A DNA stretch of 64,000 bases, from positions 5,095,194-5,159,193 of the forward strand of contig JAJEKV010000015.1 of the NCBI GenBank assembly GCA_021234155.1, given 5' to 3'. Every line of letters begins with the position of its first letter. Position 1 is the first letter of the stretch. The position numbers and the translations under genes were made by a program. This document shows positions 36,986 to 48,357 of this stretch, piece by piece. A model generated the notes under the pieces. The model did no database searches, had not been told where the DNA came from, and saw only the letters and a list, made by a program, of their open reading frames with translations. The DNA is from Isoetes taiwanensis (Eukaryota > Streptophyta > Lycopodiopsida > Isoetales > Isoetaceae).

Positions 36986-37248
36986 ATCATGGCGGTCGTA
37001 TTGTAACAGATAATTGGCTTGTGCTTAAATTGATTCCTGTTTAGGTTGAGTCCTGGTTTTCAACTCTTGTGGCGGAAGTCCTGCAAAATTATCCAGAGAT
37101 CAAGGAGATTGATAAAGAAAGTAGCAGCATCATCATCCAGAGATGGACGAGAAAGTTTATGGTGATTCATCTGAACAACACGACTCTGCATGGTTCTATG
37201 TATATGGTGTAATGTTTTGTGCAGAATAAAAAAGACGTGTTCTGTTGC

Positions 37249-37286
37249 AAGGCACTTTCTCGATTCACGGGTCGAGAAAGTGCCTT
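37249..37286. repeat. Solitary perfect hairpin of the TCTCGA palindrome family
   Basis: AAGGCACTTTCTCGA (37249-37263) and its exact reverse complement TCGAGAAAGTGCCTT (37272-37286) surround an 8-nt loop TTCACGGG. The stem is the same as the core of the arrays at 44.7 kb and 59.9 kb, but here it is present once, with unrelated flanks. Confidence 0.85.
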
Positions 37287-37299
37287 CTTGCTCAAAGCT

Positions 37300-38480
37300 A
37301 CAAATATGTGAACCATCTGGTGTAATTGTAATATATGGAACACCTGAATGGAACTGTAATTGGACTATAATTGTTTGTTTGGACTGTAATTGCTAATTGG
37401 ACTGTAATTGTTAATTGAATGGTAATTGTTAATTTCAATGTTCCTCTCTTCTCGGTGACAAGGAACCTGGCATGCTTCCCGCTCAGAACACATTCTTACT
37501 AGGGCTTTGGGATACGATCAATAGTAAACGCAGGTATTACAGAAATGCATTAGGAAGTTGATTTCTGAATTTCATGAACTGCAAGGATCTTGCAAACAAT
37601 TCATGACATAGATGGAGGATGGGGGAGAAGAATTTTTGATCCGGCAATTGAAGAGTGGATGCGGGAGGAGAATGGCTAGATCGGTTGAACGGGCCTCCTC
37701 CTCTTGAAGCTTTCCATCATCTTCACGTTGCTCCGAGAGCTTGGAAAAGGTTTGAGCATGCTCTAGCCGTTGTTCCACTCAGGTGGACCCTGTATCATCC
37801 GAATGTAACAATATGCTTGTTTTATTCCTGAAATGCCCCATAGATGCGCTGAAGCTTCTTCAGCATTATAGGTTTTCCTTTTGTGATAATTGGAGGCAAA
37901 TCCGCCACATGGTCACACCTTTCACTGCCCTATACAAATTTAAACTTCATTGCAAGTAGCCCGAGCACACCCAGAACATTCAAGATATTTCTCTTCGCCA
38001 TCAAAGGCCAGATTGCCATTTGAAGCCGCTATGGAAGCACCATTCAATAATAGCTTGCGCTTCACCTTATTGTGCGTCTTCTTTGGCTTCTGCGAGATGT
38101 TCAATTCTGGTACGTCAACATCTTGGTACATAGGACTCTGTTGACATCAAGTATTACGAGTTTGGTCGATGTTTTTGGATCCCAGTTTAATTTGGCTTTA
38201 ACTAGTAATCCATTTTCGGATCAAGAGTTGGGATCCTGTTTGCTGCACCTTTTTTTTTTATAGTGAATCTGCCTCTGACACCAAATCTGGATTTTTTCTG
38301 GATTCTACTTCCTGATTTGTCTCAAAGTCTGCTTCAGAATTTTTTTGAGAGTCTACTTCATAATTCTTCTCAGAGTGGTATTCTTGACTTTTTTCAGAGC
38401 CATGTTTCTGAATTCGTCATGGGGACGCAAACGTGGTCGGATAACTCCGACAGTGACATTGAGGATGATGAAACTGGGTG
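37300..38480. other. Region with short unrecognised frames
   Basis: Minus frames 38131-37940 (VPELNISQKPKKTHNKVKRK) and 37778-37572 (EQREDDGKLQEEEARST) look polar and protein-like, and may be exons of the unknown gene to their right. Around 37330-37435 there is a short repeat of GGACTGTAATTG. Confidence 0.35.
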
Positions 38481-38486
38481 AGCCGT

Positions 38487-39836
38487 TTAAGCAAGTTCCC
38501 TGAAATGATGAATGATGCCAGTTAGCAATGTTGGTGAGGTTCTCTGGTAAGTGTGCTCATCTCCTCGTATTCTTGCCAGCACTTTCTCTAGCGCCCGATC
38601 TTCCATGTCTGTCAAGGGATTCTTTGGATTATTGTGGTTGTTTCCCATCTCTTTCTCTGTTCTTTCCCCCTCATTGATTAACTCATTCTTCTTATTCACA
38701 AAGTGGTCATGTTGTGCACCCAAATATGACTTTATTGGGTCAAGAAGGGCTTTGTCACTAATTATCGATATTGGCTTTGTTCTATATAAAATAGCCCCTT
38801 GGGAGAATAATTCATTCATGTACCACTCGCACATGATCTGATCATCTTCAACCAAACTCGTAACAAAGTACTTGATAACCCTGGGGCATATTGGTATCTT
38901 ATGGATAGGACCTATGCTGCCATCTGTGCTTACCTTGTCAAATGATGGCACATCCTCCATGAATTTTTTGCCCTTCTAGGGATCTAGATTCTTGTTCGAG
39001 GCCATGAACTTATCCATGTACAGGAGTTCACTTGACCATCATTTGTCGAAGTCAAGACTATTATGGCGAGACACTAAATCCAATATAACATTTGCAAAAC
39101 TTGAGGTCTTTGGAAGACTGACTCTGCACTCACGTTCTAACTCATATATGGAATACAAGATCCTCTTGTAGAAGTTAATATCTGCTGCCCATTGTGAAAC
39201 TGTCGTCGCCTGATTGTGAGGCATGCAGAATACAAGCAAACTGAAACTATCCAGTTCCTCCCTATCCAAACAGGTCTTGTACCACTGGTCTAGATCAACC
39301 TTCTGATAGAACAATGTCGGATCTTCAATCATGTTCATGAGGAATAAGGACACAGGCCCGCAGGCTAGTTCCAGTCCATCAAAACCCTTGTGACCCAATG
39401 TCATCAAGTATGGTGGGAGGTCGAGTCTGCTTTGAAAGGCACGCCGAAACCCAGCGTGCATTCTAGAAGTGCTTGAGCACGCTCTAGAAACGATTTTATT
39501 TTGACGTTCCGCAGCAGCTTGGTGTTGATGTATAGTTGGCACAATCATTTTAGCTCCTTCATGTCTTCATCCTCAAGCCTTTTTCTTAAAGCACTCAAAA
39601 TCTTGGCTCTCATTGCAGACAACGTTGCAGAATTCTGTGATGCCCTCCTCCAACGCATGCATCCTCTTTAACACCATGGCATAGTCCTTTGCATCTTGCA
39701 TTTTTGAGCTTCTTGTTTTCCTCAGCAGTCTTGAGCCGTCCAGTATTGTGCTTTGCAAATATAGCGTTCCATTATCTATCAATCCTTGTATCCTCTTCAT
39801 GAATTTCTTGTCAAAGAGTTTTGGATCTGGTCTTTG
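38487..39836 (-). pseudogene. Unrecognised ORF, 3' portion (downstream of the LINE insertion)
   Basis: Three minus frames run in series: 39842-39573 (PDPKLFDKKFMKRIQGLIDN, RKTRSSKMQDAKDYAMVL), 39548-39039 (169 codons; MTLGHKGFDGLELACGPVSL, SQWAADINFYKRILYSIYEL) and 38960-38487 (157 codons; PICPRVIKYFVTSLVEDDQ, then acidic MEDRALEKVLARIRGDE). Only small shifts or single stops separate them, so together they would make a helical, charged protein of about 430 residues for this portion. I recognise no domain. The first frame is contiguous across the LINE with coding sequence at 44335 and beyond. Confidence 0.55.
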
Positions 39837-39934
39837 TGGCAACTCTCCATTTTTTTTTTTTTTTTTTTTTTGAAGAATATAAGACTATATTAAACCACTA
39901 TAGAATGTGATCAAGTACAATGATAAGTGTGGTG

Positions 39935-40651
39935 CTAAGAAATGAAGTGCCCATCATGATCCACAATCTGTAGGAATGTCGACCAAATTTCCCCCTTAAC
40001 TGTGCCAGACAAGCTTGAGACTTGGTAAGCCTGCCACAACTTATGCCTTAAGATCAGAACCAACCGAAAAGGGCTAAGCACTGCATTCTGAAAAACCTTC
40101 GCTCTCCGTCTTTTCCAAATCAGCCACAAAAGCCAAGCTCTGCATAAATGAAACGTCTGCCGCTTGGCCACTGCCCAACTGCTAGGAAAGACTCCCAAGA
40201 GAATCTTCCGACTACACAGTGAAGACCCAAAGAGGGCTCTCACCCAGAACCAAGCTGCCCCTACCTCTGTACATAGGACAAAGCAGTGCTCAATGGTCTC
40301 TCGTCGCCTCCCACATAAAGGGCATGTTTCTGCTACCTGAGGCTTGAACCTGTGGACTCGGACATTCACCCTGAGGTTACGGTGCAAGATCTGCGACAAA
40401 AGGGTACGGGTTTTAGGAGGAGATAATATATTCCACGCCCACTTCCACATGGCGGGCCACTTACTCCCTGGAAGCTTAAGCGAATCCGAAGGCGGCATAA
40501 GCCCATAAGCCGATGCTACAAACTGAGATGCATTAAGTCCACTATGCGACTTCCAAACACGATTAACTTGAGAAGACAACTGCAATGGAATAGCATTAGC
40601 AATTCTGGCCCAAGTTCGTATGTCCCACCGCCGAAGGCCAAATCTTTCCAT
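39935..40651 (-). CDS. LINE ORF2 C-terminal region with zinc-binding (zf-RVT) domain
   Basis: This 238-codon frame is the longest intact part of the LINE. The centre (about residues 75-160) contains PPKTRTLLSQILHRNLRVN, then TCPLCGRRRETIEHCFVLC, matching the C-x2-C-x-n-H-x4-C finger found after the reverse transcriptase of plant L1-type LINEs. It is followed by Trp-rich helices (AWLLWLIWKRRRAKVFQNAV). The domain is thought to help bind template RNA or DNA. The frame ends about 60 bp before the poly(A) tail. It is a fragment of a longer, broken ORF2 and is unlikely to be expressed alone. Confidence 0.75.
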   Translation of the reverse strand: MERFGLRRWDIRTWARIANAIPLQLSSQVNRVWKSHSGLNASQFVASAYGLMPPSDSLKLPGSKWPAMWKWAWNILSPPKTRTLLSQILHRNLRVNVRVHRFKPQVAETCPLCGRRRETIEHCFVLCTEVGAAWFWVRALFGSSLCSRKILLGVFPSSWAVAKRQTFHLCRAWLLWLIWKRRRAKVFQNAVLSPFRLVLILRHKLWQAYQVSSLSGTVKGEIWSTFLQIVDHDGHFIS

Positions 40652-43005
40652 AAAAAACTCCCACGGTGCCAGACGACCCTCCCAATAGCGATCCGCGGAT
40701 TGATGTTACCCTGCAGCAATCCACCGTGCCAAATACGCGGATCTGAACCGTCTTTTCTACCTGCAAAAACTAGATCCTGATTAATCCAAACAACTTTAAG
40801 ACCGTGGATCGGGATCTTACGGCACAAATTCACCACCCAACTAGGCTCGGTTTGCTAACACCGCAAAGGATCTCGTGGCTCTTCTAGAAATCGAGAATTA
40901 CATTATTCGATGAATAACTTCTCGGGAACAACTGTGGATCATAAAGACTTGGTTACAAAACTGTGATGTCGCTGCCGCAGTAATTTTGTGACCCCTCGTC
41001 ACCTTTTCAGCCATTACTCCCTCATATGGATGAACTACGGAATCTGCCACCTAATTTGGAAACTAGATTCCGAGCCGGTTCCAAAGAGGTAAAGGTCGCC
41101 GCAATCTGACCTCTGGTTACCGAGATATGTCCAACTGAAATTTAGATTCTATTTATAGATCTCTCTGCGACTTTAGCCTTTTTTAGCAGGCATGGCCTTT
41201 TTATATTAAAATAGCTTCTTCCTTTAACTCCGCGACACATCTAGATTTCGCCTCTGTGTTCATCTTTGCAAATCCTCTGAGCCGCTCCCCCGAGCTTGTG
41301 CCGTAACAACCTGGGTACCCAGAGAAAGGGCGATGAGGCTACCATACACCTGCTAGGATCTAATGAAAAGAGAACCTTGACCACCTTCCAGGCCTTCAGA
41401 AGACCCTTAAGAAAATGCGAAGCATGAGGGAATGGCCGCAAATCCTCAAACAGAGCCCACGGCAACTGAGCCGGAATTGCTGGCTTCCTAAACACAATAG
41501 CGTGGCGGAGCGCGGCTGTATCAGAGCCAAATCACGGGGATTGTTGCTCCGCAACAAGCTGCCGGATGATTCGACACGGAACCTTCCGTGTGCAACGACA
41601 CATCAAACATACCTAAGCCCCACTGCATTTTACGGGGCGCACACACTTCCACCATGCATCTTCCTTCCTTTGTAGCCCCTCCTCATTTCCTCCCCAAACA
41701 AAATTGCGAATGGTGTCATCCAACTCCTTAACCACACTTTCTGGCGCAAGTATCCAGGAGGCTACGTAAATATGAGTGCTACAGAGCACTGATTTGCTAC
41801 CAGAATCCTATCAACCATGGTGAGTTTACTTCCCCTCCACCGGTTCGAATCTTTGCCTAAGATTACAGAATGTCTCGCCCAAATTGCCCTAGCATTAATG
41901 TCCAAGCCAAATGGTATGCCCTACAGTTTTGGCAGCTATGTGTGGGCGGTGTAAGAGCCGGGAAACCCGACTCAACCACCGCAGGAGGAGGTTCCTCCAA
42001 GACCCACATGGCCGAAACGCCTTCTAGTTCAGCAAGCATCCCGAAGCTAAAGAAAGGCATCCAAAATATTCTTGGCTGCCTGGAGATTGGCCTCATCCGC
42101 ATGAAGAAAGAGGAATGTATCATCCGCAAATTGACTGCAAACCTGTTGCGACCCATCATCCATCACGGAGACCTTGCACCACATTGTCGAAAGCGCCACC
42201 AAAAAGCCGCGAGAGAGCTTACGCCACTATAGTGAGCGAAGGGGGGCCAGCGGACATCCACCCCTAATGCCTCGCCCCACAGAGAAGATTGAAGAGGTCT
42301 CACCACGACAAAGACAAGATAAGCCCTAGCGGAACCGTGCGGCTTCATAACCGTTTCCACGAAACTAGGTCCACACCCAAAGGCTCGCATCATATCCGCC
42401 AAGAATCGCCGGTGACAATTGTCATAAGCCTTGGCAAAATCCAGCTAAAGAAAAACAAGGGGTTGCCTCATCCTACGAGCCCAATGCACTCCCTCAAAAG
42501 CAGCAGCGACATTATGAAGAATATTCCGCCGAGGGAGAAAACTAGACTGCTCTGCGCTAATGGCATGAGCTAGTAGTACTGGCTTAAGCCTCTTAGCCAA
42601 AGCCTTAGCAATGATTTTATACACTACAGATAACAGAGTAATAGGCCTCTAGTCATTGATGGTTTTAGGATGCTTACATTTGGGTATAAGTGAAATACAA
42701 CTTTGTATTGATGAGGATGCATCGAGTTATTCCCCAAAAGATCGGATACACCGCACCACCAAGGTCCCCACCCACTCCCATCTTCTTTGAAAAAACTCCA
42801 CTCGGTATTCCGTCCAATCCGGGACACTTATTCGAGCCAACAAAGCATCGTCCCCAACTCCTGCCATCAGCGGCTCCTCTAAGCTATGTCTTTGAAGGGC
42901 TGAGATTCTTGGCGATACCTTGGCCAGCACCAGCTCCTGAAAAACACTCTGTGAGGGAAGCGGGCTCTCCTTGAAAAACCTTTCATTGTGCGCTGCTACA
43001 AAGGC

Positions 43006-44034
43006 CTTGATAGCATAGTTACCGGGAACGCCGTTCCGAACACGTTCCCATTCCGGAACGCGTTCCCTATGTTTCTACATTCCCGGAACGCCAAGTTCCA
43101 GTTTCGGATGGTTTGTTACCGGGAACGCCGTTCCGACTGCCTTTCCCATCTTTGGGAACGGCATTCCTGGTAAGTTCCCAAAAAAAGTAAGAAAATCAAT
43201 AGTTTATAGTTCATTTTTTCTCCTTCTTTTCTTCTTTTTTTGGTAAGAAGGAGTAGTGCAATTGGCAATGGCTCTTTGCTCAGTGTTTTTCATAAACATA
43301 CACATAAAGTGCTCTGTAGCAGACTACACAAGTGTTTCGCGACTATTTCTCTCTTGTTTGTTGTTTAATTTACGTTCCTCCTCTGCTATATCTCTCGATT
43401 TGCGGTCTCATTTATAATCTATCGATTTTGCATTTTGATGATGAGAATTTCGATTTGCTTTCGCAGCTCAGTCAGAGGGTCTTGCATTAGAGGAAGCCAT
43501 GTGTTCTTGAAGAACGACTTGTGGAAGACTATAGGCGGCAAAGGAGAAGTAAGTTTAAGAGCATTAAGGGGCGTTAAAGAGTTGAGAAAACTTGCTGCAG
43601 AACTGTAGAATTTATTTTTTGATGGAGATTTGTAGTGCTGCATTGTAACATATTAAATGACACTATTGATTTTGAGAAACGTTATTGCAACGTGCATTTT
43701 TTTTAGTTTGTCAAAGGCCTCAGTGCCTAAGCTTAACTTCCCTATCTTGTTTATTTTAGACTTCTATTGTGTTAGAATTATATATGTAATTATAAAAAAC
43801 TAAGCATCTACGGAGTAGTTTAATATGTTTCCATCTACAAAGCGGCCTCTATGAATCATTTTTAAATTCTAAGTGTTCCACAATGATTATCATACAAAGG
43901 GAACGCCAAAACTGTTTTTAGATTTTAAAAATTCGAATGTTGGCCGTTCCCGTTCCAATTTGTTCCCGTTCCCGTTCCCGTTCCAAATTCTAGGTCCACG
44001 TTCCCGTCCCGTTCCGGGTAACTATGCTTGATAG
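43006..44034. mobile_element. Non-autonomous hAT-like element nested in the LINE
   Basis: The element (43014-44026, 1,013 bp) is bounded by the 8-bp direct repeat CTTGATAG at 43006-43013 and 44027-44034. Its ends are inverted repeats: CATAGTTACCGGGAACG at the left and CGTTCCGGGTAACTATG at the right. Subterminal regions are packed with GGGAACG/CGTTCCC motifs. Removing the element and one CTTGATAG restores the LINE linker reading frame (SDAIKAFVAAHNERF). An 8-bp duplication with short inverted ends and clustered subterminal motifs fits hAT. No transposase frame was found, so it must have moved in trans. Confidence 0.85.
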
Positions 44035-44348
44035 CATCCGACTGCTGTAACAACACTCCCTGGGGCGTAACTATGTCAGCCATGGCTGCTGCATACTTCT
44101 TCTGGCGGGCTGCTCGGAAAAAGACTTTAGAACAAGTGTCAGACCGTTTCAGCCACGTCAAACCCACTTTGAACCTGGCCTGCGACACCTTGGCCTCCTC
44201 CTCAACCTCGATCTGACGAAGCACCTGCTGCTCATGCAAGCCATCAGAGACCCGCCCTTTAAGAGACTCCAATTCCGCATATAAGGCATCCAACCTGCGA
44301 CGCTGAGCCAAAGCTTTTTGCCGCCCCCATTCTTTGGCAACTCTCCAT

Positions 44349-44640
44349 TGTTGTCCTTCAGCATACCCCTCTGCCACAATGCCCAGATCTCAGTCCACTT
44401 TTGCCAGATCTCTTCATTGCGCAGTATCAGGTCGTATTCGTCTGATATTCCCTGGCCTTTCTTGTATGGTTGTTTTTCTTCCCATCTTCATCATCAGCTT
44501 CATCGTCTTGGTGGCCCTCTGTAAGTAGAAACCTACACAACCTCTCAAAAATCTTCCATTTTTTTGGAGAGGCCTTGTTTCTTCTTGACCATTGTGGATA
44601 TCCCAATGCCTTCTATTGCTGCCTTGCATGTATTATTTGG
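44349..44640 (-). pseudogene. Unrecognised ORF, 5' portion (upstream of the LINE insertion)
   Basis: On the minus strand a coding stretch (EIWQKWTEIWALWQRGMLKD) reads up to the LINE target site and, with the LINE removed, continues in frame as NNGELPQRPDPKLF into the 39842-39573 frame. Upstream of it an acidic stretch (EGHQDDEADDEDGKKNNHTR) lies one frame away, which suggests a small indel. The start codon and earlier exons are not identified. Confidence 0.5.
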
Positions 44641-44689
44641 TCAGAATAGGGGCTGCAGACATAAGGTTCAAGTTAGTCAACTGACGCTA

Positions 44690-45222
44690 CGAAGCCTCTG
44701 GGTTAGAAAAGAGTGGACATTGAGGACTTTCTCAACTCGGACTTTCTCGACTCGTGAGTCAAGAAAGTGCCCTCTAGGTTAAAAGAGACTGGACATTAAG
44801 GACTTTCTCAACTTGCGAGTCGAGAAAGTGGCCTCTGCATTAGAAAAGACTGGACATTGAGGACTTTCTCGACTCGTGGGTTAAAGAAGACTGAACATTG
44901 AGGACTTTCTCGACTCGCGAGTCGAGAAAGTGCCCTCTAGGTTAGAGAAGACTGAACGTTGAGGATTTTCTCGACTCAGGAGTCGAGAAAGTGCCCTGTG
45001 GGTTAGAGAAGACTGGTCATGAGGATTTTCTCGACTAGCGAGTCGAGAAAGTGCCCTCTGGGTTAGAGAAGACTGGACATTGAGGACTTTCTCGACTCAC
45101 AAGTCGAGAAAATGCCTGCTGTATTAGAAAAGACTAGACATTGAGGACTTTCTTGACTCATGAGTCGAGAAAGTGCCCTCTGGATTAGAAAAGAATGGAC
45201 ATTGAGGACTTTCCACACTCAC
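44690..45222 (+). repeat. 61-bp palindromic minisatellite, array A
   Basis: About eight to nine units of roughly 61 bp occur. Each reads AGACTGGACATTGAGGA, then the palindrome CTTTCTCGACTCG-CGAGTCGAGAAAG, then TGCCCTCTGGGTTAGA. Unit 4 (about 44900-44930) holds a complete palindrome. Others carry single-base changes, often on only one side. The right end stops inside a unit and passes into CACCCCAAATTTTGGTCCAC. Confidence 0.9.
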
Positions 45223-45750
45223 CCCAAATTTTGGTCCACTGTTGAAAAGTATAGTTTTCTTAGGTCCACATGTTCTTTATTCAGAGATTTCAAAAAAACC
45301 TACATGTGGATCTGTGGAGGTGTGGTTTTACTAACTAATGGTGTTGTTTTTTAAGTGGACAAGGAACGTCCACTGTTATTTTTTTAAGGAGCTGTGGTTT
45401 TTGTTTTTATGCCTCGAATCCATTTTTTGAGCATATGCACATGATCTCAGGTCCCATTCAGACTTGCAGGAGTTGAAACTACACAACAAAAACCTTAAAG
45501 AAACCAGGATTCAAAAAATTGTTTGTTGGTTCTTTCTTATAGTTCATTGAGAGAAAAATATATCCAATTTCTCTCCATTACCTTAGTTCTAAATCAAGCC
45601 AAAATTCTTTCCACATTTTCATACATGTTTTCCCTGATAGCTTTTTCAAATATCAGCCAGAAATGTTAAAAAACACTCAAGATATCGTCATTTAAGTGTA
45701 CATACCTTTTTCTGGCATAGGGATGTGGAATGGCCAAATTTTTTGTCCAC

Positions 45751-46903
45751 TTGGCTCAAACATGCCACCTAGGCTCAAACATGCCAAGGTGGCTCAAACA
45801 TGCACCAAGGTGGCTCCAACATGCCAAGTTGGCGCAAACATGCCACGTGGGCTCCACCATCTAGGCTCCAACATGCCAAGGTGGCTCACAACATGCCACC
45901 TAGGCTCAAACATGCCAAGGTGGCTCCAACCTCCCACCTAGGCTCCAAGGTGGCTCAAACATGCCACATGGGCTCCAACATGCCACCTAGGCTCCAACAT
46001 GCCAAGGTGGCTCAAACATGCCACGTGGGCTCCAACATGCCACCTAGGCTCCAACATGCCAAGGTGGCTCAAACATGCCACCAGGGCTCCAACATGCCAC
46101 CTAGGCTCAAACATGCCAAGGTGGCTCCAACATGCCACCTAGGCTCCAACATGACAAGGTGGCTCAAACTTGCCACCTAGGCTCCAACATGCTCAAACAT
46201 GCCACGCGGGCTCCAACATGCCACCTAGGCTCCAACTTGCCAAACGTGGGCTCCCAACATGCCACCCTAGGGTGCTCCAACATGCCAAGGTGGCTCAAAC
46301 ATGCAAGGTGCCATTTAGGCACCAACATGCCACCTGCCAAGGCTCAAACATGCCAAGGTGGCTCAAACATCCCACCAAGGCACCAACATGCCACCTAGGC
46401 TCCAACATGCCAAGGTGGCTCAAAATGCTCAACATGGGCTCCCAACATGCCACGCCAAGTGGGCTCCCAACCCAACATGCCACCTAGGCTCAAACATGCC
46501 AAGGTGCATGACAAGGTGGCTCAAAGCATGCCAAGGTGGCAAACATGCCACGCACCTGCTCCAACATGCCAAGGTGGCACAAACATGCCATGTGGGCTCC
46601 AACATGCCAAGGTGGCTCAGGCATGCCAAAGTGGCTCAAACATGCCACCTAGGCTTCCAACATGACAGGGTGGCTCAAACATGCCAAGGTGGCTCAAACA
46701 TGCCACGTGGGCTCCAACATGCCACCTAGGCTCCAACATGCCAAGGTGATTCAAACATGCCACGTGGGCTTCAATATGCCAAGGTTGCTCAAACATGCCA
46801 CCTAGGCTCTAACATGCCACCTAGGCTCAAACATGCCACGCGGGCTCCAACATGCCAAGGTGGCTCAGGCATTCCACCTAGGCCCAAGCATGCCACCTAG
46901 GCT
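45751..46903 (+). repeat. Hairpin minisatellite CCACCT-N-AGGTGG
   Basis: Tandem units CAACATGCCACCTAGGCTC / CAACATGCCAAGGTGGCTC alternate irregularly, with occasional CCACGTGGGCTC variants, about 60 in total. A CCACCT half and the next AGGTGG half are reverse complements about 16 bp apart, so the tract can fold into a row of small hairpins. CCTAGG and CACGTG inside the units are themselves palindromes. Long frames through it are repeat translations only. Confidence 0.9.
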
Positions 46904-47919
46904 GGTCTTTTCATTGGGTGATGATGGCAAATTTTGGGTGACATGGCAAGATGGTGGTGACGTGGACATAATGACTATGACTTTATGCAAGAAGTATGAC
47001 AACCTTTGCTATTTTTGGTAGAGGAGTTTGGCAAGGAATAGAATAGAGGGATCTTGAAGAACTTAAAGTGCCGACACCCTTCCCCAAATCGAACCAGGCC
47101 AGGACTTTGCGCATCTTCCTCACCAGAGGGGAGAGGCCAGACCCCAGGAGACGGACCTCAGAAAGGTTGCCGGGGCAGCCTTTCCTGCCAACGCTCCTCC
47201 GAGAGGGCAAACGCCAATGCCCCTCCTTCCAGAGCTCAGTTTTCCTATCTGACCATTGAATCCGCCGACTGCTTCGAGCAAGTTCAAAAAAATCCAAGAT
47301 CCGTCCGGAAGAACTTATTAAACCACGAAGTGTTCTGCGGTCGATCGTGCAGAAACCCAAGTGTTTTTCATTCTGGGCATACACAGGCGACTTTGCCATG
47401 TCCCGGAATGGCAAAATTACCCTAGGGACCAAGTTATACGGTCATTTTTTGGCAACGAAAGAAACACGAACCCTCTACATGCAGTATTACGCATCCACCC
47501 CATAGGCCAATTGACTAACGTGTTGGATATGAGCTACTTTGGCGCTTCTTGGAGAAGCGGTGATCTTCTGCCCACGAAACTTGGTCCCCATGGTAGTGGC
47601 AACGGTTTGAGTTCATTGGCAGAGTCTGTTCATAGTTCCGGAGTGAGAGAGTTGCCCGTCCGTGGTCAGGGGCCTTCAAGAGAGGACCTTTGGGCCGAAC
47701 TCTTTCCGAAAGATTAAGGGTCCCTTTTTTGGCGATACATGATGACATTGTGCAAGATCCTGGTCGAATCTGGCTAGGATACGGCCTCCGAAACGTAAAC
47801 CCTGTGTGTTGCTAGGTTATTGAAGGGTTTACGTTATGGAGGTCGAGTTTTAGTCAGTTGCACTTGGTACATGGTCAAAACGCTGCAGTTGAAAACATGA
47901 AGCAATAGTAACTGACGGA

Positions 47920-48357
47920 ATGGGGTTTGGATTTATTCTCCTCTCGGTGTGGCAATTAGAAGTTAAGAGCGCCTTTTGCAGTAGCAAAATTGTTTGGGAT
48001 CATTCGGGATGGACAATAGATCCAAACTATGTTCTTTCAGTTGCCATGGCTCCGTATACATGTTTAGAAAAGGTGCACCTAGTTATCCAAGAAAATGACC
48101 ACGTTTTGGCCTCCAAAACATAAATCCTGTGTGTTGCTAGGTTATTGTAGAGTTTATGTTTCAGAGGCTAAAACATGGTTGTTTTCTTGGATAACTAGGT
48201 GCATCTTTTCTAAACGTGCATGGGAAGCAATGGCAACTGAAATAATAGAGTTTGGATCTATTGGCCATCCCGAATGATCCCAAACAATTTTGCTACTGCA
48301 AAAGGTGCTCTTGACTTCTAATTGCCACACAGAGAGGAGGATAAATCCAAACCCCAT
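47920..48357. other. Mirror-image 67-codon frames at the centre of the foldback element
   Basis: The frames at 47920-48123 (plus) and 48357-48154 (minus) are both exactly 67 codons and begin MGFGFILLSVWQLEVKS. By eye 54 of 67 residues agree. They face each other across the palindrome centre. No domain is recognised, and similarity is what the inverted arms alone would give, so coding is not demonstrated. Confidence 0.35.

Larger units (their letters stand above)
39837..44348 (-). mobile_element. 5'-truncated L1-type LINE with 14-bp target-site duplication, carrying a nested element
   Basis: The direct repeat TGGCAACTCTCCAT flanks the element at 39837-39850 and 44335-44348. Inside the left repeat is a 21-nt T-run (39851-39871), the poly(A) tail in minus orientation. 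ORF2 pieces on the minus strand, in order: linker KVGLTWLKRSDTCSKVFF (about 44170-44110); LIPKCKHPKTIND and ITLLSVVYKIIAKALAKRL (about 42690-42580); LDFAKAYD (about 42445); the catalytic QFADDTFLFLHADEANLQ (about 42140-42085); and a zinc-binding tail ETCPLCGRRRETIEHCFVLC in the 238-codon frame 40651-39935. The endonuclease and ORF1 are missing, as expected from incomplete target-primed reverse transcription. Frameshifts prevent function. Confidence 0.85.

Noticed and set aside
45696-46729. Long plus-strand frames reading PPRLKHAKVAQTCH-like repeats
   Set aside because: They are translations of the hairpin minisatellite in several frames, with similar frames on the minus strand; there is no independent coding signal.
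45751-46903. Possible CRISPR array
   Set aside because: There are no unique spacers of constant length, units are irregular, no cas genes are present and the host is a eukaryote.
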